Shown here piece after piece: positions 24,022-34,611 of a DNA stretch of 64,000 nucleotides (positions within the stretch are counted from its first letter, which is position 1; each line of letters opens with the position of its first letter). This DNA is from Hyphodiscus hymeniophilus (Eukaryota > Ascomycota > Leotiomycetes > Helotiales > Hyphodiscaceae), in NCBI GenBank assembly GCA_016508695.1, contig VNKQ01000014.1:744001-808000 (forward strand). Reading direction: 5' to 3'. Made by a program: the position numbers and the translations under genes. The notes below the pieces were generated by a model. The model was not told where the DNA came from. It worked only from the letters and a program-made list of their open reading frames with translations, and made no database searches.

Positions 24022-25715
24022 TCACCCAGTCCCTTTCCTCCCGACCTTTTTGGAATCCAATTTCCCCATCTCCACGTCCTGTACCATCTCCCTGGGGGTC
24101 ATGGAAGCTTTCGTGTCGCCCGGATGGATGCTCAGAGACGACACCGAGGTGAGCTTCTGCGCTGGCCAGGACGTAGGCACCGGGGCGGCGCCGACCTGCT
24201 TCGGATGAATGGACGTGGGCTTGAGACCGGTCGCGGAACCCGTCGATGCGAGGGCCGTGGAGCCGAAGGTCTGAGGGAAGACTCGAAGGAGGCCGGCGCG
24301 GATGGTTGGGAGGCAAGCGCACAGCATCGCCGTGGTCGTTTCCAGCGTCGACCAGAACGTGATCGGGACATTGTCCCACGTGGGATCGGATGTCAAGCCA
24401 AATGACCTGATGGTATACAGTCGAACCATAGAAGCTACGCACACGCTGAGCCCGTCTCGGGTAAGTAGAGGACTTCGGAACGGAGGGGTAGGTGTGCTTA
24501 CAAGCCTCCAAGCCCAAACATTATGTACAGTCCGATCTTCTTCCTGCGCTCGAGTTGCAACTTCCGGACTTCGGAGATGGGGAGGGCGACGATGAGGAGG
24601 TCCTGGAGGATGTTCAAGGCTCCGTTCACCCAGGTCGTGGAGTTGAAATCGACGCACCTCCCTCCCTCTATGCTCTTATCCCACACGTATTGTAGCGGAT
24701 GGCATTGGAATATCGCCACAAGCAAAAACGCAACGGAGCTTGCGACACAGAAAGCTAAGACACACCAGCATTGCATACGAAAGGATCGCGACGGGAAGAC
24801 TTTGAGGTAAAACGTGAGAATTGATATCTTGACGAGGCTGAAGGTTATAACGTAGAATACTTCGCAGAGATAGACTGATCATGTTAGATGACTTCGCGAG
24901 GAGATCTTTCCATTCTTACACCAATACAGAAGTTGAGGGATCAACTTGACGTCAATCTCCCACGCATGCTCTCCAAATCCGTGATGCTCAACTGCAACGA
25001 TTGATTAGTCAACTTTCTTTTCTGGAGAACGAAGGCGGGGATTTGTTCGTACAGGTGATCCCGATACCGGTGAAGACGGCGTCTGTGATGGCGGCGAGAA
25101 CAATGAATAGATCGTCTAGCCTGTAGTTTTGGTGTAGGTAATATCGCGTACCCAGTCGCATGATGACGGCAGTATAAGCTTTGAAATATCCCGTCAGCAA
25201 ATGGAGCGCAAAGAAGCAGAGGCCAACATCAATTACAAAAGTAGGACGTACTAAGAAACAAGCATGCTATCGAGGTAACTCTAATGAGACGGTTGCGAGA
25301 CTGATATGGCCGTTCGCAAATCGCTGCTTGAACTTTGTCGAGTTCTGCGCAGAGAGTCAGCTCGAGTTCCTTTGCGTCCTCCCATAGCTTTTCCGGCGTA
25401 TACTCACCAATGGCTTCTTCCAAGGTGCAATTCGCCAACATACACTTCGCGGTGATCTTGAAGAGCCGCTGGCTTGCACACTGGCAAGTAGTGTTGGCGA
25501 GAGCACATCCCACCTGGGGCGCCGTGATTTCCAGACAGCTGAGCTGGTATGTGTATCAGCATGCGATACTTGACTCCGTGGGCGAGACAGGCACCTACGC
25601 CGCAAGCAGGTATTTGCTGGATCTCTCCCACAACAAACGTCTCGTTTTGAGACTGTCCGGATGCCAGCCAGACGGGAAAAGCCAGCGCGATTCCTAGGAG
25701 TATGGATAGCTTCAT
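24022..25715 (-). CDS. CFEM-domain Pth11-like seven-helix receptor
   Basis: Likely cell-surface GPCR-like protein sensing host or environmental cues. The N-terminus has a signal peptide (MKLSILLGIALAFPVWLASG). After the first intron (25544-25598) a CFEM domain appears: IPACGLSCLEITAPQVGC, ALANTTCQCASQRLF, AKCMLANC and, after the next intron (25345-25407), AAICERPY, giving the eight-Cys layout. Then follow helices with the Pth11 hallmarks HQNYRLDDLFIVLAAITDA, EHHGFGEHAWEID, FYVITFSLVKISILTFYLKV, FLLVAIFQCHPLQYVWD, CVDFNSTTWVNGALNILQDL and ALPISEVRKLQLERRKKIGL, and a polar cytoplasmic tail ending SKKVGRKGTG. About seven exons; junctions through exon 4 (25053-25178) were checked in frame, later ones only by content. 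Ligand unknown. Confidence 0.9.
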
Positions 25716-28075
25716 GATGGGGGAGGATACAGGTTGAACAATCCGCAGACCTCCTGTGAAAGTCCAATTCCACGATCAAGAACGGTCCCTCTAGAGTTGA
25801 CCTTGCATGATATGCTTATCCGAAAAGCTTCCGGGGAATTGGTACCAAGCCAGCTTCCGCAGCCCTGCTATGAATGCAGGTGCTTGCGGTTCAAAAGCCA
25901 AGTAAATATTTGATGGCACGGCTTTTGAAAGCTCGTTTTCGTCTTCGACCACAACGTGCGTCTTGCAGCATTCTCCTATGGCATTTCAAGTTTTCCATCT
26001 GACTGAGGCCCTTGCCCCGGGTATTCTCCACCCATAGCATAAGGTTAGCCAGCCCCACTCATCGTCGCGGAGCCTTTTCACATGTGGGCCAAAGGCAATG
26101 CTGACATCCGGGATCTGGCGTTTGTGCGAACAGAAATCCGGGGGGTACATGCACTCCGGAAGCTCCGATATGTACTAGAATTCAAGCGGCGCGCTGTCTC
26201 AGGAACAAGAACGCGAACCCCTTTACCTTCGTCTCTGAGAGGTAGTCGGCGGTATTCGACATAGAGTAGGAGCTGCACGTAGTTAGAGATCAGAGCAGCA
26301 CAACATTCTAGAGAGCTCAAGACAACAGAAAAACAGAGCAGAAATCAAAGCCAGTGAGACTGAGAGGAGAGACTCTACGGGCCTACACAACAAATTCCTA
26401 CTAATTTCTTACCCATGAAACTCTGCCCTTGCTTCGAGATCGTCAGGAGTAGATTCCTAGGTAAGGTAGATTGATGCTACAGTAGCATCCCGGCACGGGA
26501 CCCTCTACCTCCGTACAGGATTTGGTCTATTCGAACTTCGAACGCATTCATCAAGCCCCCCCTCCCCGCCCGCACAAGCGCACGAGATTCTGGCCTGGTT
26601 GATGGAAAAACACCTCTTCCAGCTCCAACAAGTCCGACTTGGCTCATTGAAGCATCTCTGTAGGTACCACTGAGAGGACCTCGGTCTTGGGAGCGAAAGC
26701 CTCCCTGCAGTCGTCCAGCATGTGAGATACTCACGGGGGGGGAAGGCGGTTGGTTCTCTGAGGCGGCTCGGGGGGAGAACACGTTTTGGGAATGAAGAAA
26801 ACAGGAGAATGGGAAGCGGGACTGGGGAACCGGGCCGGGCGTGGTTCCGCCCGCAAGCCCAGGCCCGTCCTCGGGACGGTGGGAATACACCCCACCCCTG
26901 CCCCGGAGGATGAGGTGTAGTTGTACTGTACTGAGTGAGATAGGAGATGTACAGGTATACAGGTATACAGGCAAAAGTTATTGTTGGTAGCACTTCGGTT
27001 GCTACGGTACTGCAATTGCATGAGTATTCGTAGTGATATTGTTGATGTCTAAGGGAAGAAGCTATTCTACAGAGATGGAACCAAGTTACTCCAGTTTGCG
27101 GTGCCCGTGACCCACTATTCTAGATTAGGCTGGAAAGTGGTCCAAGCAGTTATGTCTAGTGCGGTCTATTAAGATCGACGTACAGGGTCCTCATTACTAT
27201 TAAGCTACGCCAGCGAGCTAAAGGACCTCAAAGACACCTTTTACTCTGTAAACAAGCCCCTGTAGAATTGTGAGTAGTAAGGGTAGTAAGAGTACCTTGT
27301 AAGAAACTAGACATAACTTATGCCTACTGTATATACCTGTATGAAGGAAGAAGGGGTTATTAGAAGCTCCCCTTTCAATCGACGAGATTCCCAACGTAGA
27401 AGACCCGGCTCCGAAAGAAGACGTCCCATCTTAAAAATCGTGAGAACGGAGACGAAGTAGCTCTCATACGGGCACCAGCGGGTAAAATAATTGCCGTTCG
27501 TATTGACCTCAAATAGGCCACCACCCTCTAATCGCCTTAGTAAGTTAGCCTCAGCAAGTCCCCGAAACCATTCCCGAGAGGAGATCATTGTATAGGAGTC
27601 CCTCTCCCTCTCCACTGGCCACACTGGGCACATCCCATTCGATCTCTCCTCGCATAAAAAGCATACTCTTCTTACTTCTGCCTGTTCCTGAAAGCCTAGC
27701 GGAGAAGAACTACGGAACATCTTGGCTCCTACCGTACTATCCCGCCCCGCGTCTACGTCGCCCAATTCTCATTCTCGCTTTCGCCTATCCGATTCTTCGC
27801 TTTGATTGCCAAACCGTGACTGACTACGTGTGACCATGCAATCAAAATCCACATCCAATGCTCCAATCTACAATCTCTAGAATCATCATCGATAGAATCT
27901 CAACCGAGTAGCCTGCTGGGAAATGCCTAGCCAGAAGGGTAAGAAGTCGACGCGGAAAGCCGGCGATGTCGATGTAATGGTGGCGATGATTCAATGGATG
28001 CCCCATTTCCGACAAAGTCTGGATATCGGACAAGTTGCACCAGACGGCATGATACTAGAGAGTTGGTAGGGTTTG

Positions 28076-28131
28076 GTAGTGAGTCCATCCGGGAATATTG
28101 GGATGTGAGAGGAATCAATAATGTCCTCCTC
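28076..28131 (+). repeat. Dispersed repeat copy A
   Basis: This 56-bp stretch, starting GTAGTGAGTCCATCC, matches 33498-33553 with only a few mismatches (differences mainly G/A and T/C) and no gaps over about the first 48 bases. Flanks outside do not align obviously by eye. Both copies lie in intergenic sequence on either side of the MFS gene at 31199. Confidence 0.75.
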
Positions 28132-29428
28132 TAGAGTAGATAAAGAAGGGACTTGGAGAGTCGAGGCCTCGCTAAGCTTCACGTGACGAAATATAAAATA
28201 GAATGACCTCCCTAGAGTGTATTCGTTTTATTTATAAGGATCTCTTTGGTACCCATCCGGGTATTAGCAGCTTGTGAGTCCGACATCTGAGAGGACCAGA
28301 CAGGATAAGTATGATGATGGAAGGGGGAGGAAGGGAGGGAAAGTATAAAGTTCCCCATCCAAATCGACAAGCTTCTTCCAAGAAACCATCATCATCATCA
28401 ACCCCTTCATAACAAGTAAGGAGGACATCATTCCCGTCTTTCCCACGACAAAACTCCGGTTCCTGCGACACCAATGCTATCAGCCTACGATAGATATCCC
28501 TCGATATTCAAGCTCGGTATATCCTCCTTATCTCCTAAAATGGTGCCAGAACTTCAATCGTAGTAGTCCGTCATTTCAAAATCGAGGCGAAGGATACGAA
28601 GGATCAGAGACAATGCCTTTGAAATGAAGGAATCAAGGGGACGGTGCTCCTTTGCCCTCGAATTGGAGAGTATCTCTTGACTCGCTCTGAGGACCGATGT
28701 ATCACGTGATGACATTTGAAAGATGTCTCCGTCTAATCGATCTACTACTTTACTCTTATTATGATCAGCGAAGGAGGCGAGCCCTTTGCATATTCGGCTC
28801 GAGGGATTCACTGCTAAGAACCAGGTCCCAAGGCCCAAAATCCCCCTTTCTACACAGGCAATCCGTGACGACCCTTACCTGCACCGATCCCCAATCCACC
28901 TTGATGACTCGATACGTGCAAATCCACTACTCATACTCTACTCAATAAGTAGGCTGAATATTTGAGTATTACTCAATTACTCTGAGTAGAAATCTCTAAA
29001 ACTGTCTCTGTCCGCATCATATCTCAGTAGTTGTTTGTGACTTTGGTAATCACAGATCCGTCGATATGCGAAAAACTGGCCGACCTGGTGGTTCGGTACT
29101 CATTGATTCAAGCCACTGCTTGAGGGGCACGAGACATTAGGACTTCTTCCGCGCTACTAGCATATCATAATATAATTAGAGAACTGGAGTATATCTCAGA
29201 AGTGATGATGCAAACCTGAAGCAAGCCGTAGCTTCACATCCCTATAAGAATGATATAAAAATGCGAGGTTAAGAACCGAGAAGCGAAAAATGAAGCCGTT
29301 CATGGAAAATCAACATCACGTGATACCAAGGTCGTGGGATCGGGAGGGGTAATTTACTACTAACCTACCTTACCTTAATGCCTTGGCTTCAGAAGAATAG
29401 CTAGCTGGTACTTCCCATGAGATGAAGT

Positions 29429-29847
29429 TCATTCAAGCTTTGTGGCTCTGTCCATTCCAGGACTGCCCGTTCCAAGCCTCAACAACGCACTCAAGATTTT
29501 CCGACATAGCGCACGAGGATCCACGAGCATCACTTTTTCCACGAAGGACTCCTCCATCACTGTTTCTGACATCTGATTCCTGAAGGTCTGAGATGTTGAC
29601 AAAATAGCACCACACATCGGAATGCGTGGCATGGATCCTGGCTGTATGACGGGGTGTCTACGAAGGTAATATAATCAGGGATTCGTCCATCCGCACCTGC
29701 ATACTGGTTGGTGTTGGATGCGAAAGCTGGGGGAAGCGGAGAGGGCTGGTGCTGACGTGAGGGTGCAGGAAGCCTCAAAGGATTCCTGTGATGCGGAAGT
29801 GGCAGCCAACCAAACACAGAGCGGTATCGTGTGATTGATGACTTCAT
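29429..29847 (-). CDS. Possible small two-exon gene, function unknown
   Basis: An ATG at 29847 opens MKSSITRYRSVFGWLPLPHH, followed by a Pro/Ser-rich segment. Removing a 74-nt GT-AG intron (29588-29661) in phase 0 joins IPDYITF to TFRNQMSETVMEESFVEKVM and continues DPRALCRKILSALLRL to a stop, 114 residues. Without splicing the frame ends within about 35 codons. The basic N-terminus could be a targeting signal. No family recognised; the reading frame may be chance, so confidence is low. Confidence 0.3.
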
Positions 29848-30090
29848 CGTTTCGTATGGGGATTGGGGATTGGGGAAGAACTGGAGAAGGGTCCAGAGAT
29901 ACGAGACGAAGGGTCCTAGGAAGTCATATTTCTACGAGAATGAGCGAGGAGAAAGAGGAGAGAGGATGACCGGTTGTCGCGGGGCGTTTGTCTCTCGCTT
30001 GCCATTCATTGTACGGTCAGCCAGTCTTTGAAGTCAAGACAAAGAGGCAATAGTAGTACGTACCACTGGATTTCCCCTCTGTTCGACTAC

Positions 30091-30130
30091 TAGATTTGAC
30101 TAGATCTGACTAGATCTGACTAGATCTAAC
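30091..30130 (+). repeat. Tandem 10-bp repeat, unit TAGATCTGAC x4
   Basis: Four head-to-tail decamers: TAGATTTGAC, two exact TAGATCTGAC and TAGATCTAAC. No open reading frame runs through it. It lies about 1.1 kb upstream of the MFS gene. Confidence 0.9.
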
Positions 30131-30142
30131 TACTAGACCTTG

Positions 30143-30186
30143 ACAACCTTCAAAACCTTCACAACCTTCACAACCTTCACAACCTC
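30143..30186 (+). repeat. Tandem 10-bp repeat, unit ACCTTCACAA about x4
   Basis: A second decamer array, unrelated in sequence, starting 13 bp after the first. The first unit is diverged (ACCTTCAAAA) and the rest are near exact. Strong C/T versus G/A strand asymmetry. Confidence 0.9.
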
Positions 30187-31198
30187 CCGTTAGCAGCTCG
30201 TTTGACTGTGGCCTTTAGTTTCATATGTCGACTCGGAGGCAAACTCCGCCCTTTGTGTCATTTATACCGTCTTTCCATGTGGGATATATCTGATTATATC
30301 TGGTGGCGTAATAAAGTGGTGGTTGTAGGCCAACGCGACGAAGCCATCCGCCAAGTCTGCGTGCAGCCCAAAAACGGGGCTTTGAATAAGCAAACGCCCC
30401 CAACACGGATCGTGATATCCATGCCCCGCACCAGCCGCTCTGTGGCTTACGAGAGGCTCTCGCCAATAATGATGTCATTGTACATTCTTGTCCATTCTTC
30501 TCCACTTCGCGCTCTTCAATCTTTGAGTCTCACGAGGTGTCGAGGTTTGCAGCCCCACTACTGTCCCAGAAATATCCCGTTTTCAAGCCACTTCATACGC
30601 TCCAGCAGTCTCAAGTAGTAAGGACTAATTTACCACTCACTTACTAACCTACTAGGCGTACTACGCCAACCACCCAGAAGCAAATCCGGTATCCGACGGT
30701 CATCACATCTCACTCACCCCGTTACTAAGTCAAGCAGAGAGTGGATTGGTCGACAGCCCTTTTCTACAGCCTCTTCCTTCGTTCCAAACCCCCGGTTGGG
30801 TGACGGACTAATGACGTACTTATTCGTACAATCACCTGAGTCTAGCATAGCGATGGAGCCGGATCCGACCAGATACTGCAATGTTCTTTAAACTCGTTAT
30901 ATTCCTCTCCAAAAGTCTTTTTTTTCCTCCCCGTCTGCATTTCTCCTCGATCTCACGGTTTCGTGTTTTCAAGGATTTGCTCAATTGTTATCGGATCGTG
31001 TATCGCTCTTACCCTAATTTTTCAACGGGCACGCCCCTTCTACGATAACCCCGACCATCACGTCATTATCGCTGCTGTATATAGTGTGAGTCTCCCACCA
31101 AATTTGGTGACCACCAGATTCTAATATGACCAGAGAATGCTCACGAGCAGCACTTCACCCTCAACCGTCTATTGTTAATTAATTCTACTTAATTAAAT

Positions 31199-33138
31199 AT
31201 GGCGGACTTCAACGAGAAAGTCATCAATGAGTCCGGTGCCAGCGCCGACCACGAAGATCCTCTCCATCACTCCGAAACCTCTTCGGCGACCAAGGCGGGG
31301 TCTGATGCGGACGCCGAGAAGGTCGAGGAAGAGTCCCAAGGCCCCCAAGTCTCTCGACACACCCGCTTTCCAACACATGATTTGGCCCAAGTCCAGGATC
31401 TCCAGAAGACAGAGACCGACAACCGGGTGGAGATTCAGGAAGAGGATTGCTACGATGAACTTGGATTTTCCTTCCCAACCTGGAAGAAGTGGATGATCCT
31501 CACCGTCATTTTCTTGGTTCAGGTCTCGATGAATTTCAACACCTCCCTCTACTCCAACGGTCTCGGGGGAATTTCAAAGGAGTTCAATGTCAGCGAACAA
31601 GCAGCCCGTTGTGGTGCCATGATCTTCTTGGTGCTCTACGCTTTCGGATGCGAGCTCTGGGCTCCGTGGTCTGAGGAACTGGGTCGCAAGCCAATCCTCC
31701 AAGCAAGTTTAGCATTGGTCAACATCTGGCAGCTTCCTGTCGCCCTCGCACCCAATTTTGCCACTCTCATGGTCGGTCGTGCATTGGGAGGTCTCTCATC
31801 TGCAGGTGGATCAGTCACGCTCGGTATGATCGCAGACATGTGGGAACCTGACAACCAACAATACGCTGTTGCTTATGTCGTCTTCTCTTCCGTTGGTGGT
31901 TCCATCTTCGGTCCGATTGTCGGTGGTTTCATCGAAGGTGCTTATCCGAGAATCTCATGGAGATGGACAATCTGGGTCCAACTGATCTTTGGAGGATTCG
32001 TTCAACTTCTGCATCTCGTCCTTGTTCCGGAGACAAGATCCACCATAATGATGGACAAGATTGCAAAGAAGCGCCGCAAGAGCGGGCAATCACCAAACCT
32101 CTACGGTCCAAATGAAATAACACCGTTCAGAGAACGCTTCTCTGCCAAAGAAATCTTGATCACCTGGATTCGACCTTTCAAGATGTTTCTCACCGAGCCC
32201 ATTGTCCTTACACTGTCCCTCCTGAGTGGTTTCTCCGATGCACTCATCTTCATGTTCATCCAGTCATTCTCACTCGTGTATTCGCAATATGGCTTCATTC
32301 CCGGAACACAAGGACTTGCATTCATCTCCATCGGAATTGGTTATTTCATTGGCTGGATTTCTTTCATCCCGGCTATCAGACGTAACATCAAGGAACGAGA
32401 ATCCAAACCTGACGATGAAAGAGCTCAATACGAATCTCGTCTCTGGTGGCTTCTGTATACTGCACCATGCCTACCCATCGGCCTTATCGGATTTGCTTGG
32501 ACTTGCACTGGTCCTCCAATTCCATGGGTTGCCTCTATGATCTTTGCCGCCATTGTCGGGATTGCAAACTATAGTATTTACATGGCTACAATCGATTACA
32601 TGATTTGCGCTTATGGGCCTTACTCTGCTTCAGCAACTGGAGGCAATGGATGGTCGAGAGATTTCCTTGCTGGTGTCCTCACCGTTCCGGCAACTCCTTT
32701 CTTCTCAAGTAAGACAAACCTTCCTCTCCCTTGAATCACATACTGACCATCCTACGAGACATTGGTGGTCCCAACAACCCCAATCACCTTGCCTACGCTT
32801 CAACAATTCTCTTCTGCATCTCCTTCGTACTCGTCATTGCCGTGTACGTCATCTACTGGAAAGGCCCTGTCCTACGAAAGCGCTCTCCATTTGCCCAACA
32901 ACTCTCCGAGGCACGTGCGGAGCAAGGCCTTGCGCTTCAAAAGACTCGCAGTGGAAAGAAACCTGCCAGACCTACCGGATCGAGGGCCCATTCTTTCGCT
33001 AGATCGCAACAGGATCTGAGAGTGAGACAGGCAATGGGGTCTCGCAAGCACTCGTTGGCCAGTGGAGGAAGATCAGGACCTAACAGTGCGGCGAATTCGA
33101 GGGCCAATTCGAGAAGAAATAGCTTGAATAATGTTTAA
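31199..33138 (+). CDS. MFS multidrug/polyamine-type H+ antiporter (DHA1-like)
   Basis: Two exons (31199-32708, 32759-33138) give a 629-residue, 12-TM transporter. The long polar acidic N-terminus ends at FSFPTWKKWMILTVIFLVQV, TM1. The intracellular loop carries ELGRKPILQASL, followed by MVGRALGGLSSAGGSVTLGM with the DHA1 motif, and GSIFGPIVGGFIEG corresponds to antiporter motif C. After splicing, PFFSN joins IGGPNNPNHLAYASTILFC, the last helices. The tail is rich in Ser, Arg and Lys (SRAHSFARSQQ, SRANSRRNSLNN), probably a phosphorylated cytosolic tail. The family includes polyamine, fluconazole and other drug exporters; substrate cannot be assigned. It is isolated from other genes, bordered by the gene-poor island and by 1.47 kb of repeat-bearing spacer. 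Confidence 0.93.
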
Positions 33139-33312
33139 GTGCAATCACCAAGGAGTTTCACGGATTGGGTCCTTTTTTATTGGAGAGTAGTGTAAAATAG
33201 ATTCTTTGTATTATACAAAACAGTCTAGTATACAAGCCTGAGGATCAATGCATCATTGATTAATATCATGGCTGCTTGCACCATTCAGACCTAGTCGTCT
33301 TCATCATGACTC

Positions 33313-33497
33313 GAGGGGATATCTCGCTCACCGTCACCTTCGCCGGAGATTCTCCAGTCGCTCAAAATGAGGACGTGCAACCAGAAGTTATAACAAGACA
33401 AGCAAGCAAGAGCCGTGTCGAGGGAATACTCGGAAGGGATATATCTCGCTCGAGGTGACGAGGTCTCCCTTCGCCGGTGCATCTCCAGTCGCTCGGG
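33313..33497 (+). repeat. Imperfect direct duplication
   Basis: Two related blocks, 33313-33363 and 33436-33497, share GGGATAT(AT)CTCGCTC, then TC(C)CCTTCGCCGG and TCTCCAGTCGCTC, with small insertions between the shared parts. The second block runs directly into dispersed repeat copy B. Confidence 0.65.
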
Positions 33498-33553
33498 GTA
33501 GTGAGTCCATCCAGGAATATTGTGACGTGAGAGGAGTCAATAATGCCCTTCCC
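33498..33553 (+). repeat. Dispersed repeat copy B
   Basis: Partner of 28076-28131, starting GTAGTGAGTCCATCC and containing GAATATTG, GTGAGAGGA and TCAATAATG at the same spacing. Some 5.4 kb separate the two copies, in the same orientation. Confidence 0.75.
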
Positions 33554-34611
33554 GGGTGTTTCAAAGCGTCTGGAGGAATGGACGAGAGTATGGAGAGACC
33601 ATCTAACGAAAGGAAGGGTACATTGTACAAAGCTGCAATTGCGAAATATGGACCTGGAGATGATTGCAATTTTAGAGAAGATGTTAGAGGCAACGGGAAA
33701 TCAAGGCCGAATAGACTTCCAAAGCAGCCAGAGTCAATGCAGAGAGAGTCGTTGTCGTTAACGCTCGTCGTTACGCTTGTTGCTGTCGCTACGCTTGTCG
33801 CGGTCCCTATCGCTGTCCCTATCGCCATGTATTGTCGCTAACATTACGTTGAGGCATCGAAGATATCTCTCAAGTTGAGAATCCGATGGAAGTTTTTCGG
33901 TCGCCAGTATGAAAGCACCGAGCTTTGCTTCGAAATTGTTTCCTCGACCTCTGTATTGAAATCTGCGACCGCTTGTGCCATGTATCTTGGAATTTCTCTT
34001 GGGCGTGCAAATAGTGAGAATATATCTCCCGGGATTCTCGTTATTGTCTCGTGGGCGGTCGGTCTTTAGACTTTGGATCCTTGGCCGGTTATACACCTGC
34101 TAGTCTCGGCTGCCAGCCTCAATTACTACTTACCGTGACAGTTTTGGTGGTCTCTCCTATCTCGTGTAGATATCTGAAGTCTGCAATCCAGACGAAGGAT
34201 TGCTGCTGACGGGTGACTACTCTACGGCAGGGTCCGGAGCTCTAAATTAACAGTTTCTAAGATCATGTTGAAGCTTAAAAATGAGGCGCTTTCATAGTTG
34301 ACATAATCCGGACTCTATAGAACAGAGGAATGTAACGGCGTTACTGTCTAGTCTGAGCAGAATCTTCGAATATACTAGATTCCTTCCCAAACTCTTGACT
34401 GCAAATACCGGGACATAAAAAAAAAATGTATTTCGGTGCAAGTCACTTGCGGCATTGGCACGGGTACCTGCAAGGCTAGGTACAGTGGTTCACAGCCAAG
34501 AGAAGGCTACAGGCCAAGATGATGTCATTCAGTGACATTCCATTCTCTGCAAAACCGAGTTCAACACCTCCAACAATGTAGAAAAAAACATTCATTCTGT
34601 ACCAACTTAGA

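Larger units (their letters stand above)
25716..31198. other. 5.5-kb gene-poor island
   Basis: Between the CFEM receptor and the MFS transporter. I find no intact recognisable gene. It holds two adjacent 10-bp tandem arrays (30091-30186), one copy of a dispersed repeat (28076-28131), three TCACGTGA palindromes (28179, 28702, 29316), a locally GC-rich G-run segment (26735-26910) and one candidate small two-exon gene (29429-29847). Minus-strand frames at 27307-27765, 28232-28474 and 28554-28838 look like fragments rather than genes. No transposase or reverse transcriptase motif was recognised. Confidence 0.6.
33139..34611. other. Spacer with repeats
   Basis: No firm gene. It holds a partial direct duplication (33313-33363 and 33436-33497), dispersed repeat copy B (33498-33553) and an imperfect simple repeat around 33758-33830 rich in CGCTTGTCG/TCCCTATCGC units, which on the minus strand would encode Asp-Arg and Asp-Lys runs. 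A run of ten A residues lies near 34418. Confidence 0.6.

Noticed and set aside
27307..28838. Three minus-strand frames (27307-27765, 28232-28474, 28554-28838)
   Set aside because: The first has no ATG at its start, no family is recognisable in any of them, and I could not join them with in-frame introns.
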